From Mortierella sp. BCC40632 (taxonomy: Eukaryota > Mortierellomycota > Mortierellomycetes > Mortierellales > Mortierellaceae): a DNA stretch of 64,000 bases. The DNA lies in the NCBI GenBank assembly GCA_011634665.1, contig WAEK01000001.1:1007501-1071500 (forward strand). Reading direction: 5' to 3'. Positions 39,027 to 48,924 of the stretch are shown here, in pieces. The position numbers and the translations under genes are program-made. Position 1 is the first letter of the stretch. Every line of letters starts with the position of its first letter. The notes beneath the pieces are model-generated. The model did no database searches. It saw only the letters and a program-made list of their open reading frames with translations, and was not told the DNA's origin.

Positions 39027-41936
39027 TTAGGCCTCAGGCTGCTTCTCGGCCTCAGCTTCGGCCTCATCAGCAGCTGGCTTCTTCTCACCAGAAGCAGCAC
39101 CCCTCTTGCCCTCCTTCTCCTTTTTAGCCTTCTCCAAAGCCTCCCTGCGCTCCTGCTCTCCCTTCTCCAACTTTTCCTCAACACGACGGAGAATCTGCTC
39201 GCTATCAACAGGCTTGGCTCCTCCGAAGGGGTTGGGACGCGAAGAGGCCGAGGTCGAGGCGCCCGAGGCCTGAGCCTCGGCGCTACGGGGCTGCAACTCC
39301 AACTTTCTGCGGGTGGCAGGGGCTATAAGGAAGGAAGAGTAGATAGAATCTTGTTAGTATAGATCAATAGACCTTGCTTCTCCCAGAATCATCTACAGAG
39401 GATGAGCCACCTCAAAGACAACCACTTACCAGGGGGAGCACGGTTCGAGAAAGAGGATCCACCGCTACCCCAAGAATTGTCGCGCTGCTCGCGGGGAGGG
39501 CGTGGCCGATCCCAACCAGGACGAGCATTGTCCGAAGGAGGGAGAGGCTCAGTACGTCTCCAGCTGCCGACATCCGTGCGATCGGGGGGACGCTCCGAGT
39601 TGGCGCGACCAGTTCCAAACTCACGACGAGGTGGACGATCAGCACCAAACTCGCCGCGGTCACCGCGGTCACCACGGTCACCACGGTCGCCTCCGTAGCG
39701 GTCGCCTCCGAAACGTCCTCCGCTGGGTCCTGAGGGTGCAGGCTCACGCTCACGGCGCCAGTCTCCAGCAGTTCGGTCCACGCGGGTCTCACGTTCACGG
39801 GCTTTTTTCGATCAGATCAAACGATCAGGTAGACACGAGTCAGTGAAAAAGAACGATATAAAGTCCCTGCATCCACACCGCAATGAAAAGAAAGAAAGAA
39901 AGAAAGAAAAACACATACGTGGCTCGGCAATGCTGACACGGACATTTCTGCCGCAAAGACTCTGGCCATTGCTCTCCAAGGCTCTCTTGAGATCATCCAG
40001 AGTGTCAAACTCGACATATCCAAAGCCCTTGGGCTTGTCCTCAAAGTCCTTCATGATGCGGATCTGAGTGATCTATTGATTTCCCAAGTGGAAGAAAAAA
40101 AAATAAACAAAGGGCAAGTCCTAGATGAGCCTCGAGAGAAAAATAAAAAAGGAAGGGAGCTCCCTTCATTCCCATCCATCCTTGACACTTGTTGGCTGCT
40201 CAGGCTTTCAATCATCAGCTATCATTCTCCTTCTTCTTCTTCCATCTCTCTGTACCTGGCAGCCGGCGAAAAAGTCTTCAATGTCACGGTCGGTAACATC
40301 GAACGACAAGTTGCCAAGGTGGATCGTGAAAGGAGGACGAGTGGGGAGCTCGACTGGCGCGCGAGGAGGGAAGCGAGGCTCATCCCTATCGCCAAATCCT
40401 ACAGTCAAGAAAAAAAAATAGAAAAAATAGAAAAAGTGTGTGTGTGTGTGAGTAAAAGATATGGAGACTAATATGCTTCAAGAATAAAACGCCTTCTTTT
40501 GTCAAGCTGTAACAAGAGGGTGTGTGTGTGTGTGTAGAAAGGTCGAGTTGACTCAAAAGAGAGCGAGAAAGAGAGAAAAGAGAGAACTGGTTTACTTACC
40601 ACCACGGCTCGAGAAGCCACGACCGCCACGATCCGCGCCACGATCGTTACCGCCGTATCCGCCAGAGCGGAAATCGTCTGATGTATGGTGAATCCCAAGA
40701 GTGGAAGGGTACGGAGAGAGAGATAGGGAGAGAGAGAGAGAGAGAGAGAGAGATTGAAGGAGAAAGAGAAAGGTAGAATCCAGTCAAGGTGAGCAAGGTT
40801 GGTCAGGAGACAGCCCACAAAACAGTGTCGACAGAGAGAAGACGCCTAGACCAAACTCCTAGATTCCTGTGACAACACATTCTATATATATTTTCTTTGT
40901 GTACCTTGGCCAACAGCTGCAAAAGAAGGAAGAGGAAAGAAAGTTAAAAAAGAAAGAAGAAAAAGTGTTGGGAGATAAGTTGTCTGGGGTTTAGCTTATT
41001 GTAGACAAACTCCGGTCCAAGAGATCCAATCGTCCAAAAGCTCTAGTTGCATATGAAGAAGAAGAAAAAAAGACTTACCAGCAGGGGCCGAGGGCAAATC
41101 GTCCATCTCATCAGCCCAGGAACCAAGGGCTAGTGATCAGGAACAAAAGTGTATCCAGGATGGACATGGACCAACGTTCATTAAAATATCAACACGGAGG
41201 TACCAGGGTACGGAGAGAGAAAGAGAAAGAGAGAAAAAAAAAACGGCGGGAGAGAACGGAAAGAAGAGCAGAGGAGCCTGTCAATAAAAAATAAAATAGA
41301 AAAGCGGTGGACAATCATTCCTCCATGGTGGCCGCAACGATGGCGATGGTGGACAAAGTTGGTGAGGATGGAAGAGTGTGATGCAGAGGGCGAAGCTGCT
41401 ATGAAGAAATGAATCCGTCTCCTGGCTAGTTGTCGAGCTTTGTTTCTGTCGTGCCGTGGGGAGTAGGGGAGGAGGGGGAGGAGAGTGTGTGTGAGAGAGA
41501 GAGAAGGCGCATAGTAGGGTTGGATACATACTGGAGTCCGACAAGAACTCGCTCAAGCCCATCTTGACGACTTTTTTCTTTTGCTTCTTTTGACCTAAAG
41601 GGATGTCGAATAAGCGTCCCCCGAATAATAGAGAGAGAGGTAGACAGCGAGAGCATGATCAGTTGTCTATAGAGGCATTCGACTGGTCGCAGAGAGTTCT
41701 CCTACTCCATGGATCAATGTCAGGGGCAGGCTTTTCTTTTTTTTTTTAAAAAAAAAAAAAAATGAAAATGAAAAGGACGCAATTGAGCTGCAGTAAGACT
41801 GGAACTGCAAATGGAAAATTTTTGGAGGCGGGAAAAGGGAGCCTTTCCAGATGCTCATCCCATCCTGCTTTCCCCATTCTCCTGCTACAACCCGTCGGAT
41901 CTGAGTAAAAAAAACGGATCCCGCACCTTCAGCCAT
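39027..41936 (-). CDS. eIF4B / TIF3: Translation initiation factor eIF4B
   Basis: RNA-binding cofactor that stimulates the eIF4A helicase during mRNA scanning. Nine small exons can be joined in phase. The first is MAEG (41936 leftward), then QKKQKKKVVKMGLSEFLSD and LGSWADEMDDLPSAPA. A 12-nt micro-exon (40905-40916) is followed by an RGG-like G/R-rich exon and then the RRM. The RRM is split over two exons, with RNP2 IHLGNL and RNP1 KGFGYVEF. Next comes a GDR-repeat exon (near 39640-39700) and the last exon, with the charged KLEKGEQERREALEKAKKE helix and an acidic end. The SEFLSDS...LGSWADEMDDLP opening is diagnostic for fungal eIF4B. The GDR repeats come from 9-bp DNA repeats. The start is well placed because the first exon joins in phase with the lysine-rich second exon. 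Confidence 0.92.
39655..39705 (-). repeat. 9-bp repeat coding (GDR)n in eIF4B
   Basis: Tandem 9-bp units (complement of GGTCACCGC/GGTCACCAC) coding GDR tripeptides. They correspond to the repeat region that in yeast Tif3 contributes to ribosome and RNA binding. Confidence 0.75.
40905..40916 (-). other. 12-nt micro-exon of eIF4B
   Basis: CTGTTGGCCAAG flanked by CAG acceptor and GTAC donor. It joins the preceding PSAPA exon and the following DDFRSGG exon in phase (codes the A-V-G-Q-D junction). Confidence 0.6.
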
Positions 41937-42686
41937 GGTGGAATAAAATGAGTGATGGAACAAGAAAATAAATCTGGCAGGTTTTTCAGGTGCTCGCATG
42001 GGACTGTTGCAGGCCCAAAATTGCGATAATTACGTCACCGAAGCTATCATCGCTCCTACAGCCTGATGATCAGCACAAAAGCGTTTGGTTCCGAACATAC
42101 AAAAAAAAAAAAACTTCTAGCCTAAGCCTAAACTACACTAAAGCTTGGCGATCTTGTTAACGCGTTCGCTTCCTACGCCAGGAATAGTCCTCTTGGCGAC
42201 TCGGGGGGGACTGCTTGAGGCACTGGAGCTTGCTATGCCATTGCTGGCGCTGGAGCTGCCCAAGGCGGTGCTACTGCTTGCATCAGTAACTATTCTTTCC
42301 TCTGCAAGCGATGCAGCCTTTCATGGATATCGGCCGTCTTCAGTAACCGGTTGGAGGTAAAGTAGCCTCTCTCGCTTTGTCGGGTAGCCTCGCGCAATGT
42401 TGCTCATATTCTGCGCTGCCATCGTGTCCCTGTGGTAGTATCTTTTGCACTGAGGACAAAATAGTTGATGGATGGTCACTTGAGCAACAAATTTTTGGCA
42501 ATCAGGATACTTCTTTGAAGTGTAGAATTCATTAATCCCGATTACAAGATACCCTAAGGGTCGAGCCTAGACAAGAAGAGTTTGTCAGTACCGGGAGACA
42601 CTAGCAGACACCAACTTCATTTCGAGAAAAATTCTTACCAATCCGATAAAGTAACGCAGGAATGAAGAATCCAGAGAAGACATTCG

Positions 42687-42694
42687 AATAGTGC
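42687..42694. repeat. 8-bp direct repeat, left copy (target-site duplication)
   Basis: AATAGTGC on the plus strand, identical to the copy at 43070-43077. It marks the left junction of the insertion. Confidence 0.6.
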
Positions 42695-43069
42695 AAAATA
42701 ATATTTGGAACAAGCACAAAAGGGAAATGGCTCGCACCGCTTGGCAGGCACGGTCGTTAAACCGGATTGGGGAAGGGGATATGGGGGACAATCCAACCAA
42801 TGCGCATCGCCCGATCTCCAAGAAGAAGAGGGGAAAGAAAGGAATAAAGTGATACAAAAGACTCGTGAACCGCACAATATCTAGCTGCAGGGTCTCGCCT
42901 GCGGGACGAACTAATAGGCGGACCTGCTCTGGAAGGTAAGCTTTCAAACTAACGGATCGAGGAGAAAGAGGAAAAAAAAAGAACTGCCTTTATAAAATGC
43001 TGTAGAGGGGTGCCTTTTATATACCTCCCCCCCCCCTGGAAGATCTTCCAGGTGCATTTATTACACCAC
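42695..43069. mobile_element. 375-bp MITE-like insertion inside the Fanzor-like gene
   Basis: Bounded by identical 8-bp copies of AATAGTGC at 42687-42694 and 43070-43077. Taking out the 375 bases plus one copy leaves the two coding halves in the same frame (GKF-stop-STIRMSSLD). The ends show only weak inverted similarity (TAATATTTG against TAATAAATG). The insert carries a GGAAGATCTTCC palindrome (about 43038-43049), a C10 run and a TATATAAAA-like box on the minus strand. An 8-bp target duplication is typical of hAT-type elements, but the ends are not classical hAT ends. Confidence 0.55.
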
Positions 43070-43077
43070 AATAGTGC
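43070..43077. repeat. 8-bp direct repeat, right copy (target-site duplication)
   Basis: AATAGTGC on the plus strand, identical to 42687-42694. It marks the right junction of the insertion. Confidence 0.6.
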
Positions 43078-43269
43078 TCTAGAACTTCCCGAGTCCTATG
43101 GCAATCAGCACTGGGTTTGTATTGTTGGTGTTGTAGATCACATTTCTCTCAGCAAAGTCGATAAATAGGAACCTAAATAGAGAGCCAGAGGAGACGTTTA
43201 GAGGTCGTCTGCATGCGAAAGCTGTAAACAGGGCCATTTTTACTCCCATAGCTGGCATAGCAGGGCCAG

Positions 43270-43276
43270 TATAAAT
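43270..43276 (+). promoter_or_regulatory. TATA box upstream of the small gene at 43468
   Basis: TATAAAT about 190 bases before the candidate ATG, in the same arrangement as at 3268. It also lies within the 5' piece of the Fanzor-like remnant. Confidence 0.4.
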
Positions 43277-43339
43277 ATTGACCTTAGCCCTTGAATAAAC
43301 CACACATCTTATCTCACCGTCATCCCCTTACACAAACAT

Positions 43340-43370
<31 letters not shown>

Positions 43371-43467
43371 CGGTGAAGAGCCAGTGTTGTTCTTCATTCT
43401 GACTTTTCGTTCCTATCAACCACATCCCCTTTCCTGTTTCCCCATCCCTCTTTGCTTTTTTTCCTGC

Positions 43468-43943
43468 AATGGCCACCCCCCTAAAACTCCTCTGTTCGGC
43501 GGTTCCTCTGCTTCTGCCTCCTCCTCTGACCAGCTTCGCCCGCCGGCTTTCTCGAGTGTCCATCCGAGTGGCCTTGAGGACGTGGAGATGAAAGAGACCG
43601 TGAAACAGAAGTCTCGTGCGAATAGCGATGAGGACTCGTCCGAGCCGCTGATTCACCCATTGCTGGCTGCATATCAGGCTGCTGATATGGCTGCTAGAAC
43701 TGCAGCGAATGCAGTCACCGTGGAAATACTTGCCAAGGACCCATTGCTGGGCGACCTGCTCGTTTTCTCGAAAGCACAGGAAGCCAGAAAGAACAGAATG
43801 ATATGCGAAGGGATAAGGTAGCAAAACAGCTGCTCAAAAATCACGATTACAAGAACAATACGCTACAATATCTCTCTTCCAGAGCTATCAGTCGTTCACA
43901 GAAGAAGACAGCCAATGTGACAAAAGGGCGAACAAGTCCTTGA
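43468..43943 (+). pseudogene. Small gene of unknown function with a frame break near its start
   Basis: The ATG at 43468 opens into six C (after ATGGCCA). The frame that starts here soon stops. The frame shifted by one reads on as TPLFGGSSASASSSDQLRPP, then LIHPLLAAYQAADMAARTAAN and FSKAQEARKNRM to a donor at 43818. A second exon, 43883-43943, follows in phase (AISRSQKKTANVTKGRTSP, stop). One more C in the run would give a continuous protein of about 135 aa with a Ser-rich start and a helical core. There is no recognised family. A TATA box lies upstream. It could be a live gene with a sequencing error in the C-run, a decayed gene, or cargo of an element. Confidence 0.35.
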
Positions 43944-44331
43944 GACCCAAGGTCAATAACCAAGGAAGTTGTAATAAAGAACATCACCTTTCTTACCCGT
44001 TACCACCTCGTCTCATATTCACAATATCACTCACTAGCATTAGCTGAAGAGTTTGAATAATAATAAAAAAAAATTGAAATGAAAGTGCACAGCTCGACGA
44101 CCACGGGGCATAACGGAAACAGGTGCGAGACGCGATCGTCGCTTTAAATTCGTCACGGAAGTTGCAACCAAGGCTGCAGCGACAATGGGATTCTTTAACG
44201 CGTACAACTCGATATTTTCTTTTCTCTTCCCCTGGTCGCGTGGATGTGCTACATACTTCCATGTTGCACGAAGTAGGTCGTAAAGGGTGAACCCTAACTT
44301 TAATGAAAGACGATCCGGTTGCCCACACCAG

Positions 44332-44634
44332 TTATGACCTTGTTGTCTCCTTCACAAGGAGCTCCAGGTTAGATTCTCTAATCATTCTAAGGATAGCGCT
44401 TGCTGCCATCCTGAACTCCTCCTCTCTTGATCGCTGTGTGTTCCATTGATGTCTGAGGGTGATGTTGTGTTGTCGCATACTCCTTCCAAGTGGTTTGGAT
44501 TTTGTTTTTAGATCGCTCCTGATACCTTCTTTTTGTTTTGGATCTTGACGATGAGGAAACTTACACTTGAAGTTCTTTATCGATTTAGAAGGGGCCTTAC
44601 CAGTATTCCTTTTGCCATCGGCGTAGGTTGTGCT
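44332..44634 (-). pseudogene. Second Fanzor-like fragment (no start codon)
   Basis: A 100-codon open stretch on the minus strand, bounded by stops and with no upstream ATG. It reads YADGKRNTGKAPSKSIKNF, FPHRQDPKQKEGIRSDLK, HQWNTQRSREEEFRMAAS and ILRMIRES. Just before its stop the neighbouring frame continues with GDNKVITGVGN, which resembles VLIAIGLGKF in the other remnant. That suggests a frameshifted central segment of a related Fanzor-like protein, from a different copy. This is inference from pattern likeness only; no catalytic motif is present in this piece. Confidence 0.35.
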
Positions 44635-44688
44635 TTAACATCTTGAGCCAATGTCGATTCTCCGGTGCTGGTCACCTTGAGACGGGGT

Positions 44689-44726
<38 letters not shown>

Positions 44727-45900
44727 CAAGGCCTCAGCAATGTTGCAAAATCAAGACTTGGTTCCTTAGTATGTAGCATCCAGATAATCCATGACCATGT
44801 GTACATATCCAAATCAATTACCTATCCCTATTGGTACCTTTACCAATGTCGATTGGCCTTTTTCTCCCTTTCTTTCTTTCTTTCTTGTCAAGTCAGGCCT
44901 CCACCACATTTTTTTTCTGCCTCTTTATCTGTTATGCAAAGAGGCTCCCTGACTTGAAGGACCAATCGATTTCATTGCGCCGTTGGAAGGGGGTTAAAAG
45001 GTGTAAATCAAGAAAGTAAAAGGATCGACTCTGATATCTCTAAAAGATCCCTCAGGGCAAAGGCGAGGAGAGGTGCGGAAAAAGGCTCCTTTGAACAAAC
45101 AGATTCGTAGCTGTGCTCTCTTTCTCTTTCTCTCTCGAATACATAGCCCAGAGACTGATGGCGTCCGCAACCAGATAGGAGTGGTACTGCTGTAACTAGA
45201 GTGATGGAGTAGAGAGCGCCTGTGAGAGAGAGAGTGAGAGAGAGAGAGTGAGAGAGAGATGGTCCCATGTGAAGAATCAAGGTCCAATCAGCTTCCAATG
45301 CCTGCTTCCTCTCCCATCATCATCGTCATCAGCATCATTTTCATCATCATCATTTTCATCATCGCCATCATCGAGCCTTGGTCGCATTCCAGATTGTAAA
45401 ACTCCCAGTCGCTTTGTACTCTTTCTCACTTGAGAGGTGGGTCGGTCAGTCATGCTATGAAAGGAGCTCCTCAGTGTATAAAAGAAGAAAAGTTGTTCCA
45501 GTTTGTACCAAAGCCAAAGCGTCTGGATACCTTATTTATGTAGCGTTGGAAGGAACGTCGGCTGTTTGAAGGGATGGACCCATCATCTCTTGTTGTTGCT
45601 CTTTGTTTGTTGCTGGTTTTCTTTTTTCTTTTTTTTTTTTTTTTTTTTTTTTCGTTGTTGGTATGAATGCTAGAGTAACCTGTTTGGGATGATGGATTGT
45701 CTCGATCGATTGGTTCTCCACAAAAACGAGAGCAAAAAAGAAAAGAAGAGAGAGAGAGAGAGAGAGAGACTCAATGATGGTGGTCGACCCATGCCATGGT
45801 TACCAACCTGCAGAACCGAATACATCAAGTATTTAAAAAACCGTGTGTGACCGAAGTACACCTGCATGGCTCTCTGAGAAATGAATCAAAAAATAAGCTG

Positions 45901-45936
<36 letters not shown>

Positions 45937-46668
45937 ACTGCAGCCCATGCCCGCACACTCTGAAGGACGCGCGACTGTGAGAGGCCCAAGAATGAGCACT
46001 CCATAGGTTAGGGCTCCAAGTCGTGCATCAAACCTCTCCCATTTTTTTTTTTTTTTTTTTTTTTGCACGCAGTAACAGCGACAGGCGTACGATGCAAGAA
46101 CTACCGGGAGAAATGAAGGAAAGGACTTGGGGACAATGAATGAGCTGTTGGCCATGTACCAACGACTGATTAGGGGGGGAGGGGTCCCAGGCCCATGCTC
46201 ATATTCTATTGTCCGGGAATAGGTTCAGGCGCCGGCATGGTTATCGAGTGATATTAAACACCTAGAACTGACTAACGAGCGACCTACGGAATATTGCGTT
46301 TCCGGGAAAAAAAGGGTGCATGTCATTCCCCGCAGAGAAGAAGGCGGGGGCCAGATTGGATTAGGCTAGAGAAGGTATAGAGAAAGAGAAGCCATGATGC
46401 CAGTACCAAAAGAAAGAAAAGGTCCAGGTACAACTTGATTCCCATCATCTCGGCGGCTTTGAATTCAACTAGAGAGGGTACAGAGTTTGAGGTTGTCTAC
46501 TATAACGATAACGACAACGACGGTCGAGTCCCTTGCTAGGAACAAAGGATTCATGTTACAAAAGCAACCAGGGTAAGGGAAATGACCTATCATGGAAGCA
46601 CACATGCAACCTTAAAGCCTTCGAGCAGAAAATGGGCGGGGCAATCCTTTGGGCAGTAAACACCCTTG

Positions 46669-46702
<34 letters not shown>

Positions 46703-47352
46703 AAGAGAGCGGACAGAGTTAGGTTAATTGCTCAGCGTCTCGGAGCTGGGTCTATTTTTTGCCTCGATCCCCTTGCATTGCAGATGTAGCAGACGTTGCA
46801 GCTGTGCAGAGGTGGGTTCAGGGCTGCTGGCGGGGGGGAGCGTGGCCAAGGAGAGAGTGGGAATGAGAAAGAGGAGAGAGAAGAGAGACGAGAGAGAGTG
46901 AGAGTGAGAGAGTGAAGGAGAAGCCTAGTGGGTACCAGACAGCGTCACAGCAGTGTTGGAAAAGTCCGATGGATCTGGGGAGGATGACGCCAGACAGGGT
47001 CTCGACTGCAGGAGGCCAAAGGATCACAGCACTCCCTACATGTTGTCTCCCAGAGTGGAGAGCATACATTAATATCATATATTGCGTTTGTGCAGATAGA
47101 GTGAGGAGGAGGAGAGTGATAGAGCAATGATGAGAGTAAGAGAGAAGAGAGAGAGAGATGAGAGAGAGAGAGAAACGAGAGAAACGAGAAACGAGAAACG
47201 AGAAAGGAGAGAAGGAAAGGGAAAAAAAGGTGAGAGAAATCCGTGCTGAAAGGGTGCACGAGCGAATGAACGCTGAGCAAAGGTCGCGCACCAGGTTCAC
47301 AGGGAGCTAAAAGGGAGAGCGAGAGAGAGAGAAAGAGAGAGAGCGAGATAGA

Positions 47353-47383
<31 letters not shown>

Positions 47384-47624
47384 GAGAGAGAGGGTGAGCG
47401 AGAACAGCGCTCAACGGGATTTTTTTTTTCTTTATTTATAACAGCGGCGCGCCTCTTTTTTATTTTTTTTTTCTCTTCTCTTCTCTCTTCATCCATCTCA
47501 TCTCATCTTCATCCATCCTCATCCTCATCCACCTCTACCTCCTCTCCGCCTAGCTCTCTCTTCTTCTCTCCTCAGTCTGCAAGCCCTTACCCGCCTGACC
47601 CTCCCGCACTCAACCTTGCTCGCT
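44635..47624. other. 3-kb spacer without recognised gene
   Basis: T31 run near 44692-44726, CAT/CATCAT repeats near 45317-45370, GA/CT tracts at 45232-45260, 45750-45770, 45903-45935, 46672-46700 and 46855-47395, and a T run near 46040. From about 47400 a CT-rich leader leads into the Sec14 gene. No coding sequence or RNA gene was recognised. Confidence 0.5.
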
Positions 47625-48026
47625 GTAAGTATCATCTACCTCCTCGCCACCCTCTTTTTATTCCTTTCTTTTCTTTCATGCCCAGAATGCAAAGACAGTA
47701 GACGATGCGGATGCACTTCTGTGGCCCATTCAATGTGAACCAATGCAAGAGTAAAAGAAAAGGAATGGGGAGGAGAAGAAAAAAAAGGAAAAAAAGAAAA
47801 GGAAAAGAGTTCACCTGCACCCAGTCGAAGCCAGGTGAGCACAAGGTGCTCATGGGGCTACGGATGATCTGACGCTGGGATGATCATCGTTGCTTGGGGT
47901 GAATCGGGACGAATGTGTCGCATCATCGATCGGAGCTTTCCTAATCACTCGCCTCCCTCTCTATCTCTTTCTTATCCATGGACCGCTGCTGACGCTCTTA
48001 TTGCTTTCTATTCTTAACTCGTATAG
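47625..48026 (+). other. Probable 5'-UTR intron of the Sec14 gene
   Basis: A good donor (GTAAGTATC at 47625) and a pyrimidine-supported acceptor (TATAG ending at 48026) bracket 402 bases just upstream of the Sec14 ATG at 48079. The sequence before the donor is a CT-rich leader, so transcription probably starts near 47.5 kb. Confidence 0.5.
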
Positions 48027-48078
48027 TTCCATATCCGCAGACCACACACATACACCCACATACACACATTCAAGAACA

Positions 48079-48924
48079 ATGTCGACACCCGCACCCGTAG
48101 AAATCCTCCCCGGCCGCGTTGGCAACCTCACGACAGAGCAGGAGCATGCATTGACCGAGTTCAAGGAGCTCATCAAGGCCGAGGGTCTCTTTGTTCCCGA
48201 GCGTCATGACGACCACTATGTCCTGCGCTTCTTGCGTGCACGCAAGTTCCACATTGCCAACACGCACAAGATGTTTGTCGACTGCGAAACTTGGAGAAAG
48301 GAGAACAATGTCGATGATCTGATCCACTCATTCGTCTTTGAGGAGGAAGAGGCGGTTCGTAAGTGCTATCCCCGCTACTACCACAACATTGACAAGGCAG
48401 GCCGCCCTATCTACATTGAGCACATTGGCGTGATCGACATCAAGACCTTGTTCAAGATCACAGACGAGGAACGCATGACAAAGCAGCACGTTCTCTCGTA
48501 TGAGCGTCTGATCCGCGACCGCATGCCTGCTTGCTCAAAACGCGCTGGCCGTCATATTGAGCAGTGCTGCACCATCCTCGACCTCAAGGGTGTCTCCTTG
48601 CGACAGTTTGCAAACGCCTTTGGCTTTATCAAGCGCACGTCAGCCATTGCCCAGAATTACTACCCCGAGATGATGGGCAAGATGTATGTCATCAATGCCC
48701 CCATGATGTTTACCTCTGTCTGGGGTATGGTGAAGCCCCTTCTGGATGAGGTCACAGTCAAGAAGATTGTTATCCTTGGCTCAGACTACAAGAAGACTCT
48801 GCTCGAGGATATTGAGGCTGAGAACCTCCCCAAGGCCCTTGGAGGTGTCTGTGAGTGCACTAACAATGGAGGATGCCAAGTTGGCGAGCCTGGACCATGG
48901 AAGGATCCTCAGTACATGAAGTAG
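48079..48924 (+). CDS. SEC14-like: Sec14-type phosphatidylinositol/phosphatidylcholine transfer protein
   Basis: Cytosolic lipid-exchange protein that supports PI-4-phosphate signalling for Golgi export. Intronless in the coding part, 281 aa (yeast Sec14 is 304). The CRAL-TRIO-N helices are at residues 15-75 (LTTEQEHALTEFKELIKAEG, YVLRFLRARKFHI, ETWRKENNVDD). The lipid-binding CRAL-TRIO domain runs from about 90 to 265 with GRPIYIEHIG, CCTILDLKGVSLRQF, NYYPEMMGKMYVINAPMMF and the gate-helix and C-terminal strand region TVKKIVILGSDYKKTLLEDI then ENLPKALGG. The lysine in TVKKI corresponds to the PtdIns-headgroup lysine of yeast Sec14 (K239), so inositol-lipid binding should be intact. I chose the ATG at 48079 because the upstream in-frame sequence lies in a probable 5'-UTR intron. 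The identification is very secure. Confidence 0.95.
   Translation: MSTPAPVEILPGRVGNLTTEQEHALTEFKELIKAEGLFVPERHDDHYVLRFLRARKFHIANTHKMFVDCETWRKENNVDDLIHSFVFEEEEAVRKCYPRYYHNIDKAGRPIYIEHIGVIDIKTLFKITDEERMTKQHVLSYERLIRDRMPACSKRAGRHIEQCCTILDLKGVSLRQFANAFGFIKRTSAIAQNYYPEMMGKMYVINAPMMFTSVWGMVKPLLDEVTVKKIVILGSDYKKTLLEDIEAENLPKALGGVCECTNNGGCQVGEPGPWKDPQYMK

Larger units (their letters stand above)
42138..43303 (-). pseudogene. Broken Fanzor-like (eukaryotic TnpB homologue) gene, C-terminal part
   Basis: Minus-strand coding remnant. The 5' piece (43079-43303) ends with NPVLIAIGLGKF then TAG. The insertion 42695-43069 interrupts it. Coding resumes as SSLDSSFLRYFIGL (42639-42683), a canonical 72-nt intron follows (42567-42638), and the last exon is 42138-42566. 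The last exon reads GYLVIGINEFYTSKK, a zinc ribbon (YPDC...CPQC) and HRDTMAAQNMSNI, then a Ser/Ala-rich basic tail ending in TAG. The ribbon followed by RDxxAAxN is the RuvC-III region of TnpB/Fanzor nucleases. As I recall, Fanzors lack the canonical RuvC-II Glu and use another about 45 residues on; IGLGKF and the later NEFYTSK fit that. Lesions are the insertion, TAG after GLGKF, TGA at 42321-42323 and Tyr for the first ribbon Cys. The N-terminal part was not found nearby. The family call rests on motifs only. Confidence 0.65.
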
